Shown here piece by piece: positions 46,672 to 55,160 of a stretch of 64,000 bases of DNA. The position numbers and the translations under genes were made by a program. This DNA is from Sphingobacteriales bacterium UTBCD1 (GTDB lineage Bacteria; Bacteroidota; Bacteroidia; Chitinophagales; Chitinophagaceae), in contig MWTC01000021.1 of assembly GCA_002066995.1 (NCBI GenBank), positions 37,361 to 101,360 on the forward strand. The letters are read 5' to 3'. Position 1 is the first letter of the stretch. Each line of letters starts with the position of its first letter. Under the pieces are notes generated by a model that saw nothing but the letters and a program-made list of their open reading frames with translations, was not told where the DNA came from and did no database searches.

Positions 46672-47991
46672 TTATTCAGATTTAAATAAAGGATCGGGTA
46701 TTCTGATTAAGTCTCTCCGGATCGTATTATTATCCATAATCCTACCCATAAAGTAAATATATCCATTCCTGCCAACGGCTATAGAATTTACATAAAGCGG
46801 GCTTTCTCCGTTTTCAAGTTTAATGGCTCCATGATCTTTATATTCATTTCCTGTAATGTTAAAGGTGACGAGATGCAGATCTTCCAGGCCCTTGGCTTCC
46901 CCCTTTGCAGTATTAGCTTTACCAGCAACCCTTCTTCCGTTTTTATATATTGGCGCCCCGGTTAAGTAATAAATAGTTTCCCTTTCATTGTCAAGGTAAA
47001 AACCAAGATATCCATAACTGAATTGATCGAACATTCCGCTTCGTTTTGAAGGACGTGAAGTCAATCGTTCTACTAGTTCAATACTCTTTTTTTCCGGATC
47101 AAATTTAAATAAGTAGCCCGAGTTGCCATGTATCCCATAAAAGCTTTTACTGTTATTATGCCATGCAACCTGCCGCCAGTTATAGCCCATATGCCCGGGT
47201 GAAGCGGGATCATATTGTCCAAAATAATCCTTTCTCAAATTATCTTCTGTTAACAATATCAATTTATCACCGTAAGGAGTACACTTAAAAATATCACCTT
47301 CAGAAGTAGAGAACCACGCATCACCATTTTCAGGGTTTATAGGAATACACCGGCACAAGGTTCGGAAAGTTTGTCCATGCCCGTTTTCGCCCTCTAATGA
47401 AATCAGGCCAAAATCTTTCATTTCTTTTTTCTTTAAATCAAATCTGAAAAAATATCCCGACGGCCAGGTTATTCCATATATAATCATTCTATGAGTGTCC
47501 ATGCTCATGGTTAAAACTCCTTCCTTATGTGGCACAACTGCTAGGTCTTCAACATTACCGGTTTCCATATCATAAGCAAGCAAATGCCCGCCGGGATAAG
47601 GCAAATATCCCTCCGGAGGTATCCCCATTTTATCCATTCCTTCAATAGTTGTATAATAACCTATATGTGTTGAAAAATATAATTTTTTGCCGCATTCAGT
47701 AAAAGGTACGTGACTTTTACCCTGTGGTATGGACTTGTTATTTTTCTCCCCGCACAATTCAGTAAGATCACCACAATAGTTAATTTTCGTAGTCTGCGGA
47801 TCAAAACAATACATCCTTCCACCCTGATCAACATCTACCGAACATAACACATAATAAATTTTCCCATCAGATGCTGCCGAAATTCCATTATAGGTGTCAT
47901 GAGATAACGGGAAACCAGAATCAAACGACGTTGCTATTATAGCTTCGGGAGGCTGGTACTTTCGGGTTCCTTTAATTGCCGGGACTGTCAT
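46672..47991 (-). CDS. Cytoplasmic-looking beta-propeller protein of unknown function
   Basis: A 439-residue protein without a signal peptide. Repeating blades carry GHLLAYDMETGNVEDLAVV, GYFFRFDLKKKEMKDFGLI and SGYLFKFDPEKKSIELVERL, each a Y-x-F-D-x-x-x-x-x-x strand as in seven- or eight-bladed propellers. I do not recognise the family. A lyase-type propeller such as oligogalacturonate lyase is conceivable but unproven. It heads the unit with the Gfo/Idh/MocA gene, and operator-like site F lies 92 bp upstream. Confidence 0.7.
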   Translation of the reverse strand: MTVPAIKGTRKYQPPEAIIATSFDSGFPLSHDTYNGISAASDGKIYYVLCSVDVDQGGRMYCFDPQTTKINYCGDLTELCGEKNNKSIPQGKSHVPFTECGKKLYFSTHIGYYTTIEGMDKMGIPPEGYLPYPGGHLLAYDMETGNVEDLAVVPHKEGVLTMSMDTHRMIIYGITWPSGYFFRFDLKKKEMKDFGLISLEGENGHGQTFRTLCRCIPINPENGDAWFSTSEGDIFKCTPYGDKLILLTEDNLRKDYFGQYDPASPGHMGYNWRQVAWHNNSKSFYGIHGNSGYLFKFDPEKKSIELVERLTSRPSKRSGMFDQFSYGYLGFYLDNERETIYYLTGAPIYKNGRRVAGKANTAKGEAKGLEDLHLVTFNITGNEYKDHGAIKLENGESPLYVNSIAVGRNGYIYFMGRIMDNNTIRRDLIRIPDPLFKSE

Positions 47992-48311
47992 AATGATAAT
48001 AATATTAGTCTGCTGTAATGAAAATGTAAACTCTTAAAGTATTTTTCTCACCCTTTAATACATTAAAAAGTAATTTTCTAAATTTGTGTACGTACACGAA
48101 TATACTATCTTTTCACTGATAACAAAATAAAATGTTTTGGGGATGCCTGGATTTTTCAAATAGTAAAATATATAATGATGATTTTCATGTTCCAGATTAT
48201 TTATACACCAACCGGTGTTTTGCAAATTAAAATTCAAATCCTGAAAAAAAGCAAATTTTTTCAACTGCTTTTAGAAAATCAATTTAACGGAAAATATTAA
48301 ATACATTTTTT
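47992..48311. other. Divergent regulatory region: propeller unit / fucose operon
   Basis: A 320-bp stretch between leftward and rightward operons. It holds operator-like site F. A 69-codon minus-strand frame (48055-48264) covers the site and is not credible as a gene. Confidence 0.6.
48083..48100. promoter_or_regulatory. Operator-like site F (divergent, best palindrome)
   Basis: TTTGTGTACGTACACGAA is the most symmetric copy of the recurring motif: one base differs from the perfect palindrome TTCGTGTACGTACACGAA. It lies 92 bp before the leftward propeller gene and 212 bp before fucP, so it could control both. Confidence 0.7.
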
Positions 48312-49604
48312 ATGCCTTTAGCCTCCCAAACTTCAAAAAAAAACCCGGCTGTTACCATAAACATTCAAAATAAAATATTCCCTCTCATTCTGGTGACAAG
48401 CCTCTTTTTCTTCTGGGGTTTCATACACAATCTTGACCCGATATTAATACCGCATTTAAGAAAAGCATTTCAATTAAACGATCTTCAATCTTCGTTGATA
48501 GACTCTGCGGTTTTCATCGCCTATTTTCTGATGGCTTTACCTGCCGGGTATTTTATCCGTAACTATGGTTATAAAACCGGAATAGTTAGCGGGTTATTTT
48601 TATTTTGTATGGGCAGCTTTCTTTTTTTACCAGCTGCTGATACACATCAATACATTTTCTTCCTTGGCGCTTTGTTTATTATTGCAAGCGGACTGACCTT
48701 TTTAGAAACCGCCGCCAATCCATATACTACATTAATTGGTCCCCCGGAAACTGCTACACAAAGGCTCAATTTTGCTCAATCATTTAACGGCCTGGCTGTA
48801 TTGATTGCCCCAATGATCGGGGGAGCATTTATATTATCAGGGAAAGAGTTAAGCACTGAAGATTATAAGGCTTTATCTCCCGAAGCGCTGAGGGTTTATC
48901 TCAGCTCAGAAGCAGAAAGCGTGAAAGTACCTTACCTGGTTATTGGCGTGACGGTACTATTAGTTGCAATTTTATTTTTAGCAGCGAAACTTCCGGACAT
49001 AAAAGAAGAAAAAGAAAAAAACTCTTTTAAGCCCTTACAGGCATTCAGGTATTCTCATCTCTCCTGGGCAGTAATCGCACAGTTCTTTTATGTAGGCGCA
49101 CAGGTTTGTGTAGGAAGCTTTTTCATAAAAATGGCAAGAACAAGTGCCGGTATGGACGAAAAAACGGCTGCAAATTTCCTGGGATTAGGCTATGGTCTTG
49201 CATTCATGCTTGGCCGGTTCATTGGCACCTTTCTTATGAAGTATGTCAAAGCAGAACGCCTACTTGCTATCTATGCATTCCTTAACATACTCCTTTGTAT
49301 CATTACAATTGCTGCAAAAGGAATGATTGTGGTATATGCATTGATCTTAATTTCTTTTTTTATGTCCATTATGTTCCCGACTATTTTTTCTTTAGGTATA
49401 AAAGATCTTGGAAAGTTTACAAAGCCGGGCTCCAGCCTGATAGTTATGTCAATTGTCGGCGGAGCATTATTACCGCCCTTGCTGGGATTAATTTCTGATT
49501 ACACCGGGAATATTCAACACGGCTATGTTGTGCCCTTGCTTTGTTTTGGTTTTGTATTATTTTTTGCATTAAAAGGGCATAAAGTAAAACCCGTTTATCA
49601 ATAA
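48312..49604 (+). CDS. fucP: L-fucose/proton symporter (FucP family MFS)
   Basis: A 430-residue MFS transporter with 12 hydrophobic segments. Family motifs are FFFWGFIHNLDPILIPHLRK, LPAGYFIRNYGYKTGIV, FLETAANPYTTLIGPPETA and LNFAQSFNGLAVLIAPMIGG, all typical of FucP. It imports L-fucose (or another 6-deoxy-sugar or hexose in some relatives). It opens a rightward operon with three SDR genes and lutABC, which strongly supports fucose. Site F is upstream. Confidence 0.88.
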   Translation: MPLASQTSKKNPAVTINIQNKIFPLILVTSLFFFWGFIHNLDPILIPHLRKAFQLNDLQSSLIDSAVFIAYFLMALPAGYFIRNYGYKTGIVSGLFLFCMGSFLFLPAADTHQYIFFLGALFIIASGLTFLETAANPYTTLIGPPETATQRLNFAQSFNGLAVLIAPMIGGAFILSGKELSTEDYKALSPEALRVYLSSEAESVKVPYLVIGVTVLLVAILFLAAKLPDIKEEKEKNSFKPLQAFRYSHLSWAVIAQFFYVGAQVCVGSFFIKMARTSAGMDEKTAANFLGLGYGLAFMLGRFIGTFLMKYVKAERLLAIYAFLNILLCIITIAAKGMIVVYALILISFFMSIMFPTIFSLGIKDLGKFTKPGSSLIVMSIVGGALLPPLLGLISDYTGNIQHGYVVPLLCFGFVLFFALKGHKVKPVYQ

Positions 49605-49670
49605 CATAACCAGTAATGAATAATTCTTCATCTCTATTTTCCGGATCACATAAATTTTAATTTTTTACTC

Positions 49671-50444
49671 ATGCCAAATTTATTCTCCCTTAAAAATAAA
49701 AAAGCAGTTATTACCGGAGGTGGCAGTGGCATTGGTAAAGCAATATCCCTGTTGTTTGCACAACAAGGTGCCTCTGTGATTATCCTTGATACCAATTCTG
49801 AAAACGCCGAAGAAACTGTTAGTCAAATTAAAAATGAAGGTGGTTTGGCAATTGCTCATCTTTGCAATGTCGCAAATCAGTCAGAAGTTATAAAAATATT
49901 TGAGGAGATCGGAAATTTCAATATCCTGATTAATAATGCAGGTATTGCGCATATTGGAAAAGCAACTACAACTTCAGAAACTGATTTTGATCGTATTCTC
50001 AATATTAATGTGAAGGGAGTTTATAATTGCCTTCATGCTGCCATTCCTCACTTAATAAAATCCGGTGGTGGAGTCATTATTAATATGGCATCTATTGCTG
50101 CCTGGGTTGGTTTAGCTGATCGGTTTGCTTATTCAGCAGCTAAAGGCGCCGTTGCCGCAATGACGTTATCAGTGGCAAAAGATTATATCCATGAAGGAAT
50201 CCGTTGTAATTCAATTTCACCTGCCAGGGTACACACTCCTTTTGTTGATGGGTTTATTAAAAACACTTACCCTGGGAGGGAACCCGAAATTTTTGAAACA
50301 CTTTCAAAAACCCAACCCATTGGCAGAATGGGTAAACCCGAAGAAGTAGCCACACTTGCCTTATTCCTCGCCAGCGATGAGGCTTCTTTTATTACCGGGT
50401 GTGATTATTTAATAGATGGTGGATTTGTAAAATTAAATACATAA
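49671..50444 (+). CDS. SDR dehydrogenase, probable 2-keto-3-deoxy-L-fuconate dehydrogenase
   Basis: A 257-residue classical SDR: cofactor loop ITGGGSGIGKAISLLFA, NNAGIA, catalytic Ser in NMASIAAW and YSAAKGA (Tyr-x3-Lys). The second gene of the fucose operon, 67 bp after fucP. In the oxidative fucose route, an SDR turns 2-keto-3-deoxy-L-fuconate into the 2,4-diketo acid that the FAH-family hydrolase splits. The substrate is inferred from the neighbourhood only; a different SDR in the operon could do this step. Confidence 0.8.
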   Translation: MPNLFSLKNKKAVITGGGSGIGKAISLLFAQQGASVIILDTNSENAEETVSQIKNEGGLAIAHLCNVANQSEVIKIFEEIGNFNILINNAGIAHIGKATTTSETDFDRILNINVKGVYNCLHAAIPHLIKSGGGVIINMASIAAWVGLADRFAYSAAKGAVAAMTLSVAKDYIHEGIRCNSISPARVHTPFVDGFIKNTYPGREPEIFETLSKTQPIGRMGKPEEVATLALFLASDEASFITGCDYLIDGGFVKLNT

Positions 50445-50577
50445 ACAATGTACCTGAAAACATTATGAATTAAAACACCGATGAAAGGATTTATTACTCT
50501 AAACAGGATATATAGCGACAGGTTTTAGCTAACTTTTAAACTATAGTTCTTTTTTCAAAATATATTCTTAAAAGATT

Positions 50578-51321
50578 ATGGAGGTTGCTTTATTTATACC
50601 TTGTTATATTGATCAGCTTTATCCCAATGTGGCTGTTGCTACCCTGGAGCTTCTGCAAAAATTAGGTTGCACCGTCAGCTATCCACTGCAACAAACCTGC
50701 TGCGGGCAGCCATTAGCAAACAGCGGCTTTTCTCATCTGAGCAATAAATGCAACGAGAATTTTATAAATAATTTTTCAGATGCAGGTTATATCGTTTGCC
50801 CGTCCGGCAGTTGCACATTGCATGTGAAAGAGCATTTGGAAAGTCAATCCCACCCATCCAAAGCCGAAAAAATCAAATCACATATCTATGAGCTAAGCGA
50901 ATTTATTACTGACGTACTCAAACCGAAAAACCTATCAGCCTCTTTTCCTTACAAAGTTGGCTTTCTTACGAGTTGCCACGGACAGCGTGGACTTCATTTA
51001 TCATCAATGAGTGAAATCAATGAACCTTCGTTTTCAAAGCCTCTGCAACTTTTAAATAATGTCAAAGGAATTGAAATTGTTATGCCCCGGCGGATTGATG
51101 ATTGCTGTGGCTTTGGAGGCACTTTCTGTGTGTATGAAGAAGCAGCAAGTATAAAAATGGGAAAAGACCGGATCAGGGATTTTGAAACAAACAATGTGGA
51201 TTACATCACCGGGTATGATGTAAGCTGCCTGATGCATTTAGAAGGAATTTTAAAAAGAAATAAAAGCCGCGTGAAAACCATTCACATAGCAGAAATATTA
51301 AACAGCGGAACAAATGGGTAA
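50578..51321 (+). CDS. lutA: LutA/LldE-type lactate utilisation Fe-S protein
   Basis: A 247-residue CCG-domain protein. It has the two cysteine motifs, QQTCCGQPLANSGF and IDDCCGFGGTFCVYEE, that ligate Fe-S/heterodisulfide-type clusters. With LutB and LutC (next two genes) it forms the cytoplasmic complex oxidising L-lactate to pyruvate. L-lactate is a product of the oxidative fucose route, explaining its place here. The stop overlaps lutB by 8 bp. Confidence 0.92.
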   Translation: MEVALFIPCYIDQLYPNVAVATLELLQKLGCTVSYPLQQTCCGQPLANSGFSHLSNKCNENFINNFSDAGYIVCPSGSCTLHVKEHLESQSHPSKAEKIKSHIYELSEFITDVLKPKNLSASFPYKVGFLTSCHGQRGLHLSSMSEINEPSFSKPLQLLNNVKGIEIVMPRRIDDCCGFGGTFCVYEEAASIKMGKDRIRDFETNNVDYITGYDVSCLMHLEGILKRNKSRVKTIHIAEILNSGTNG

Positions 51322-52717
51322 ACCGGTTCATTCCATACTATCAAAAAATTTTATTGCAGATAATGACCGCACCGACTGGCATGATGAAACCTTGTTTATG
51401 GTCAGAAAAAAAAGAGACTACGCCAGCAACCAGATTCCAGAATGGGAAACGCTCCGGCAATGGGCATCCCAAATCAAAGCTCACACTCTTTCCAATCTCG
51501 ATCATTACTTAACAGTATTTGAAAAAAATGCGAATGCCAATGGCATACAGGTTCATTGGGCGGCAAATGCAATGGAACATAATGAAATCATTTACGGAAT
51601 AATAAAACAAACCGGCATCAGCAGCATGGTGAAAAGTAAAAGTATGCTGACAGAAGAATGCCATTTGAATGAATATCTTCAGGACAAGGGAATACAGGTT
51701 ACCGATACGGATTTAGGGGAATGGATTATCCAGCTTCGCAAAGAGCATCCCAGCCATATTGTGTTACCTGCCATTCATTTAAAAAAACAAGATGTCAGCG
51801 ATACATTTCATCAGCACATTCAAACAGAAAAAAATAATAACGATCCAAAATATTTAACCACAGCAGCAAGGCATCACTTAAGAAATATTTTTATAAAAAG
51901 TAAATTAGCCATCACAGGTGTAAATTTTGCCATTGCAGAAACAGGTGGCATTGTTATCTGCACCAACGAAGGAAATGCCGATATGGGAGTACACGGAGCA
52001 GCAGTACATATTGCCTGCATGGGAATTGAAAAAATAATTCCTGAGACTTTACATCTTTCTATCTTTCTCCGGCTGCTGGCAAGAAGTGCAACCGGTCAGG
52101 CCATTACAACTTACTCCAGCCATTTTACCAGTCCACGAAAGGGACAACAGATGCATATCGTAATCGTTGATAATGGCCGCACCCGCTTGTTAGGAAATAA
52201 TAATTTTCGAAATTCACTGAAATGTATTCGCTGTGCTGCCTGCTTCAATACCTGTCCCGTTTATAGAAAAACAGGAGGGCATTCTTATCACAGCATTGTT
52301 GCCGGGCCGATCGGTTCCATCTTGAATCCTAACACGGATATCAAAGCAAATGCAGATCTTCCATTTGCCTGCACTCTTTGCGGAAGCTGTTCTAATGTTT
52401 GCCCTGTAAAAATTGATATTCATAATCAGCTTTGGATATGGCGGCAACAAATCTCCAAAGAAGGTTACGCCGGGAAAACAAAATCACTCAGCATGAAGAT
52501 GATGGCTTATATATTATCTCATCCAAACGTTTACAGGTTTTCGGGAAATGTTTTCAGAATGACGTTGAAATATTTTCCTCTTATCATAAAAAACAAACTG
52601 AACCCCTGGTATCGCCAGAGAGAAATGCCGGAAGCTCCAAAAAAAAGTTTCAGGCAATGGTATATACAAAAACAGAAAAGTGAATTCAAGAAGCAACATA
52701 TTAAAAAAGATAGCTGA
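51314..52717 (+). CDS. lutB: LutB-type lactate utilisation Fe-S protein
   Basis: A 467-residue protein. The C-terminal half has two 4Fe-4S motifs, CIRCAACFNTCPVY and CTLCGSCSNVCPVKID, and the middle has the LutB/LUD domain (ITGVNFAIAETGGIVICTNE and RKGQQMHIVIVDNGRTR). It is the central electron-transfer subunit of the LutABC lactate dehydrogenase. Start chosen at 51314; it overlaps lutA by 8 bp and lutC by 38 bp, indicating translational coupling. Confidence 0.92.
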   Translation: MGKPVHSILSKNFIADNDRTDWHDETLFMVRKKRDYASNQIPEWETLRQWASQIKAHTLSNLDHYLTVFEKNANANGIQVHWAANAMEHNEIIYGIIKQTGISSMVKSKSMLTEECHLNEYLQDKGIQVTDTDLGEWIIQLRKEHPSHIVLPAIHLKKQDVSDTFHQHIQTEKNNNDPKYLTTAARHHLRNIFIKSKLAITGVNFAIAETGGIVICTNEGNADMGVHGAAVHIACMGIEKIIPETLHLSIFLRLLARSATGQAITTYSSHFTSPRKGQQMHIVIVDNGRTRLLGNNNFRNSLKCIRCAACFNTCPVYRKTGGHSYHSIVAGPIGSILNPNTDIKANADLPFACTLCGSCSNVCPVKIDIHNQLWIWRQQISKEGYAGKTKSLSMKMMAYILSHPNVYRFSGNVFRMTLKYFPLIIKNKLNPWYRQREMPEAPKKSFRQWYIQKQKSEFKKQHIKKDS

Positions 52718-53264
52718 AAATAAACCGGCATCAGAAAGCTTACCGGTTCTCCGTTTTGATGATACGATTCACTATGCGGATAAACAGGCCCAATTCATTA
52801 CGGCACTCCAAAATGTTGCCGCTGAAGTACTGGAAATTTCGGGGTATGCAGCAATCAATACGTTGTATAAAAATTTGCAAGCTGCCGGGAAAAAAATTAT
52901 AAATACAATTCCCGAAATTGATGATTTAAATAATCAATTGCCTTCTTTGTCCGCCGAAAATTTAGCAGGTGTTGAGATTGCTTTCATTAAAGGTTTGGTA
53001 GCAGTAGCAGAAAATGGGGCAGTATGGGTGACAGAGGAACAGATGCAAAACCGGTTATTACCTTTTATCTGTGAACACCTGTACCTTGTCATTGAGCGGG
53101 AAAATATTGTTGATACAATGCACCAGGCATATCAAAAAATTGATACAGCGTCCTCTGGCTTTGGAGTTTTTATAGCAGGCCCGTCAAAAACAGCTGATAT
53201 TGAACAAAGCCTTGTAATTGGTGCACACGGCCCGAAGAAAACTACTATCATCATTATTAATTAG
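52680..53264 (+). CDS. lutC: LutC-type lactate utilisation protein (LUD domain)
   Basis: A 194-residue LUD-domain protein. It contains AFIKGLVAVAENGAVWVTEE and a closing FGVFIAGPSKTADIEQSLVI with the conserved GPSxTADIE motif. The start used here is GTG at 52680, which makes a 38-bp overlap with lutB; a later start is possible. It is the third subunit of the LutABC complex. Confidence 0.9.
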   Translation: MNSRSNILKKIAENKPASESLPVLRFDDTIHYADKQAQFITALQNVAAEVLEISGYAAINTLYKNLQAAGKKIINTIPEIDDLNNQLPSLSAENLAGVEIAFIKGLVAVAENGAVWVTEEQMQNRLLPFICEHLYLVIERENIVDTMHQAYQKIDTASSGFGVFIAGPSKTADIEQSLVIGAHGPKKTTIIIIN

Positions 53265-53285
53265 TTTACAAAAAAATGAATCACT

Positions 53286-54071
53286 ATGGATCTGCAATTA
53301 AAAGACAAGCTTATCATTGTGACCGGCGGTGCCAAAGGTATCGGATTGGGAATATGTAAAGTGCTTGCTATGGAAAAAGCAATTCCGTTTATCGTGGGCA
53401 GAAATGAAAGAGACAATATAAATGCCGTAGAGGAAATTGCAGGGCTTGGAGGCAAAGCATATTTTTATACAACTGATCTTTCAGAACCCGAAGGTTGCAA
53501 AAAAGCATCAGAATATATCAACGGTCAATTTGATATAATACATGGATTAGTAAATAATGCCGGGATCAATGACGGAGTAGGGCTTGCCGGCGGCAGTTAT
53601 GAAAAATTTGTAGCATCACTTCACAAAAACCTGATTCATTATTACCTGATGGCACATTATTTACTTCCATCGCTTATAAAAACAAAAGGAGCGATTGTGA
53701 ATATCGGATCCAAAACAGCGGAGACGGGTCAGGGAAACACTTCAGCCTATGCTGCTGCAAACGGAGGAAGAAATGCGCTTACGAGGGAATGGGCTGTGGA
53801 ATTGTTGCCACATGGCATCCGGGTCAATGCCATTATCGTGGCTGAATGTTTTACCCCTTTATATGAAAAATGGATCAGTACATTTGAGCATCCTGCTCAA
53901 AAACTAAATGCCATAACTCAAAATATTCCTTTCGGAAAAAGAATGACCACTGCAGAAGAAATTGCGAACACAGCTGCCTTTCTATTATCAGAAAAAAGCA
54001 GCCATACTACCGGGCAGCTCATTCATGTAGATGGAGGGTATGTGCATTTAGACCGGGCGATAGAAAAATAA
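53286..54071 (+). CDS. SDR dehydrogenase, probable L-fucose dehydrogenase
   Basis: A 261-residue SDR. MDLQLKDKLIIVTGGAKGIG is the opening typical of L-fucose dehydrogenase-like SDRs. The NNAG motif and a catalytic Tyr-x3-Lys variant (SAYAAANGGRNAL, with Asn for Lys) are seen, so the catalytic Lys deserves a check. The likely reaction is L-fucose to L-fucono-lactone with NAD(P). It is 21 bp after lutC. Confidence 0.78.
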   Translation: MDLQLKDKLIIVTGGAKGIGLGICKVLAMEKAIPFIVGRNERDNINAVEEIAGLGGKAYFYTTDLSEPEGCKKASEYINGQFDIIHGLVNNAGINDGVGLAGGSYEKFVASLHKNLIHYYLMAHYLLPSLIKTKGAIVNIGSKTAETGQGNTSAYAAANGGRNALTREWAVELLPHGIRVNAIIVAECFTPLYEKWISTFEHPAQKLNAITQNIPFGKRMTTAEEIANTAAFLLSEKSSHTTGQLIHVDGGYVHLDRAIEK

Positions 54072-54097
54072 ATTAATTCACTTTAAACAACTTAACA

Positions 54098-54919
54098 ATG
54101 GCAACTGAAAATCTTTTTAGCTTAAACGGGAAAGTAATTATTGTAACCGGGGGAGCCGGTGTATTAGGCACTGCCTTTACGGATGCCATAGCAGAAGCAG
54201 GCGGCACGGTGATCGTATCCGATCTGAACGAAAAACAATGTACAGAAAGGGCAAATGAAATCGTTGCCCATGGCGGCAGCGCCATGGGATTAGCTGCAAA
54301 TGTGCTTGATGAAAAAGAATTGATTGCCGCCCGTGAAAAAATACTGAATCGTTTTGGACATATTGATGGCCTGGTTAATGCCGCAGGTGGTAATGTGCCG
54401 GAAGCTGTGGTAGAACATGACCAGGATATTTTTTCCATGAACATTGAAGGAATGAAAAAAGCATTGGTATTAAATTTATGGGGAACCATTATCCCTTCGC
54501 AGGTGTTTGGCTCTGCCATTGCCCAAACCGGCAAAGGAAGTATTGTAAATATATCTTCGGTAAGTTCTAAAAATGCACTTACAAAAGTTTTAGGGTACAG
54601 CATGGGTAAAGCCGCCATTGATATTTATACAAAATGGTTTGCCGTAGAAACGGCCAATCGTCACGGCAGCGCTATCAGAGTAAATGCTATCACACCGGGT
54701 TTTTTTCTTACGAAGCAAAACAAAACCCTTCTCACCAATGAAGACGGCACGTACAAAGACAGGGCCAACGCAATTTTACAACATACTCCGTTTAAAAAAT
54801 TCGGCGTTCCCAATGATTTGAAAGGAGCTTTGATTTATTTACTAAGCGACGCATCATCTTTCGTAACCGGTATCGAGCTTGTTGTGGACGGTGGGTTTAC
54901 AAAATTCAGCGGGGTGTAA
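54098..54919 (+). CDS. SDR dehydrogenase, fructuronate reductase (D-mannonate oxidoreductase)-like
   Basis: A 273-residue SDR: IIVTGGAGVLGTAFTDAIA, NAAGGNVPEAVV, catalytic Ser in NISSVSS and Tyr-x3-Lys in YSMGKAAID. This pattern resembles Bacteroidota SDRs annotated as D-mannonate oxidoreductase. That would serve uronate rather than fucose metabolism, so it may act on a related hexuronate or deoxy-keto acid. It is the last gene of the rightward operon, 26 bp after the previous SDR. Confidence 0.78.
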   Translation: MATENLFSLNGKVIIVTGGAGVLGTAFTDAIAEAGGTVIVSDLNEKQCTERANEIVAHGGSAMGLAANVLDEKELIAAREKILNRFGHIDGLVNAAGGNVPEAVVEHDQDIFSMNIEGMKKALVLNLWGTIIPSQVFGSAIAQTGKGSIVNISSVSSKNALTKVLGYSMGKAAIDIYTKWFAVETANRHGSAIRVNAITPGFFLTKQNKTLLTNEDGTYKDRANAILQHTPFKKFGVPNDLKGALIYLLSDASSFVTGIELVVDGGFTKFSGV

Positions 54920-55160
54920 TTTTAGTTTCTGCTCTTCCGGTTTGTACCTTGCTATAATGTTGAATTAAATTTTCAGGATTCAAAATTCCAAAGCAGGAAC
55001 CCGTTCCTTCACCTAATAATTTTTTTCCCGTACATTTTTTTATTGATAATAAGATAAAATTTCGCCTTGAATACCGGTACTACTTTGGTTTACAAAAAAG
55101 AGGATTCATGCATAACGCAAACTATTAACTACAGAGCTTTAAGCTTACTATTCTTTTAAT

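Noticed and set aside
48210..48230. Short stem ACACC/GGTGT followed by T near fucP
   Set aside because: Five pairs only; too weak to call a terminator.
48055..48264. 69-codon minus-strand frame upstream of the propeller gene
   Set aside because: It covers operator-like site F and has no family resemblance.
54073..54618. 181-codon frame antisense to the last SDR gene
   Set aside because: It mirrors a well-supported SDR gene, and its Pro/Ser/Thr-rich sequence is typical of antisense translation.
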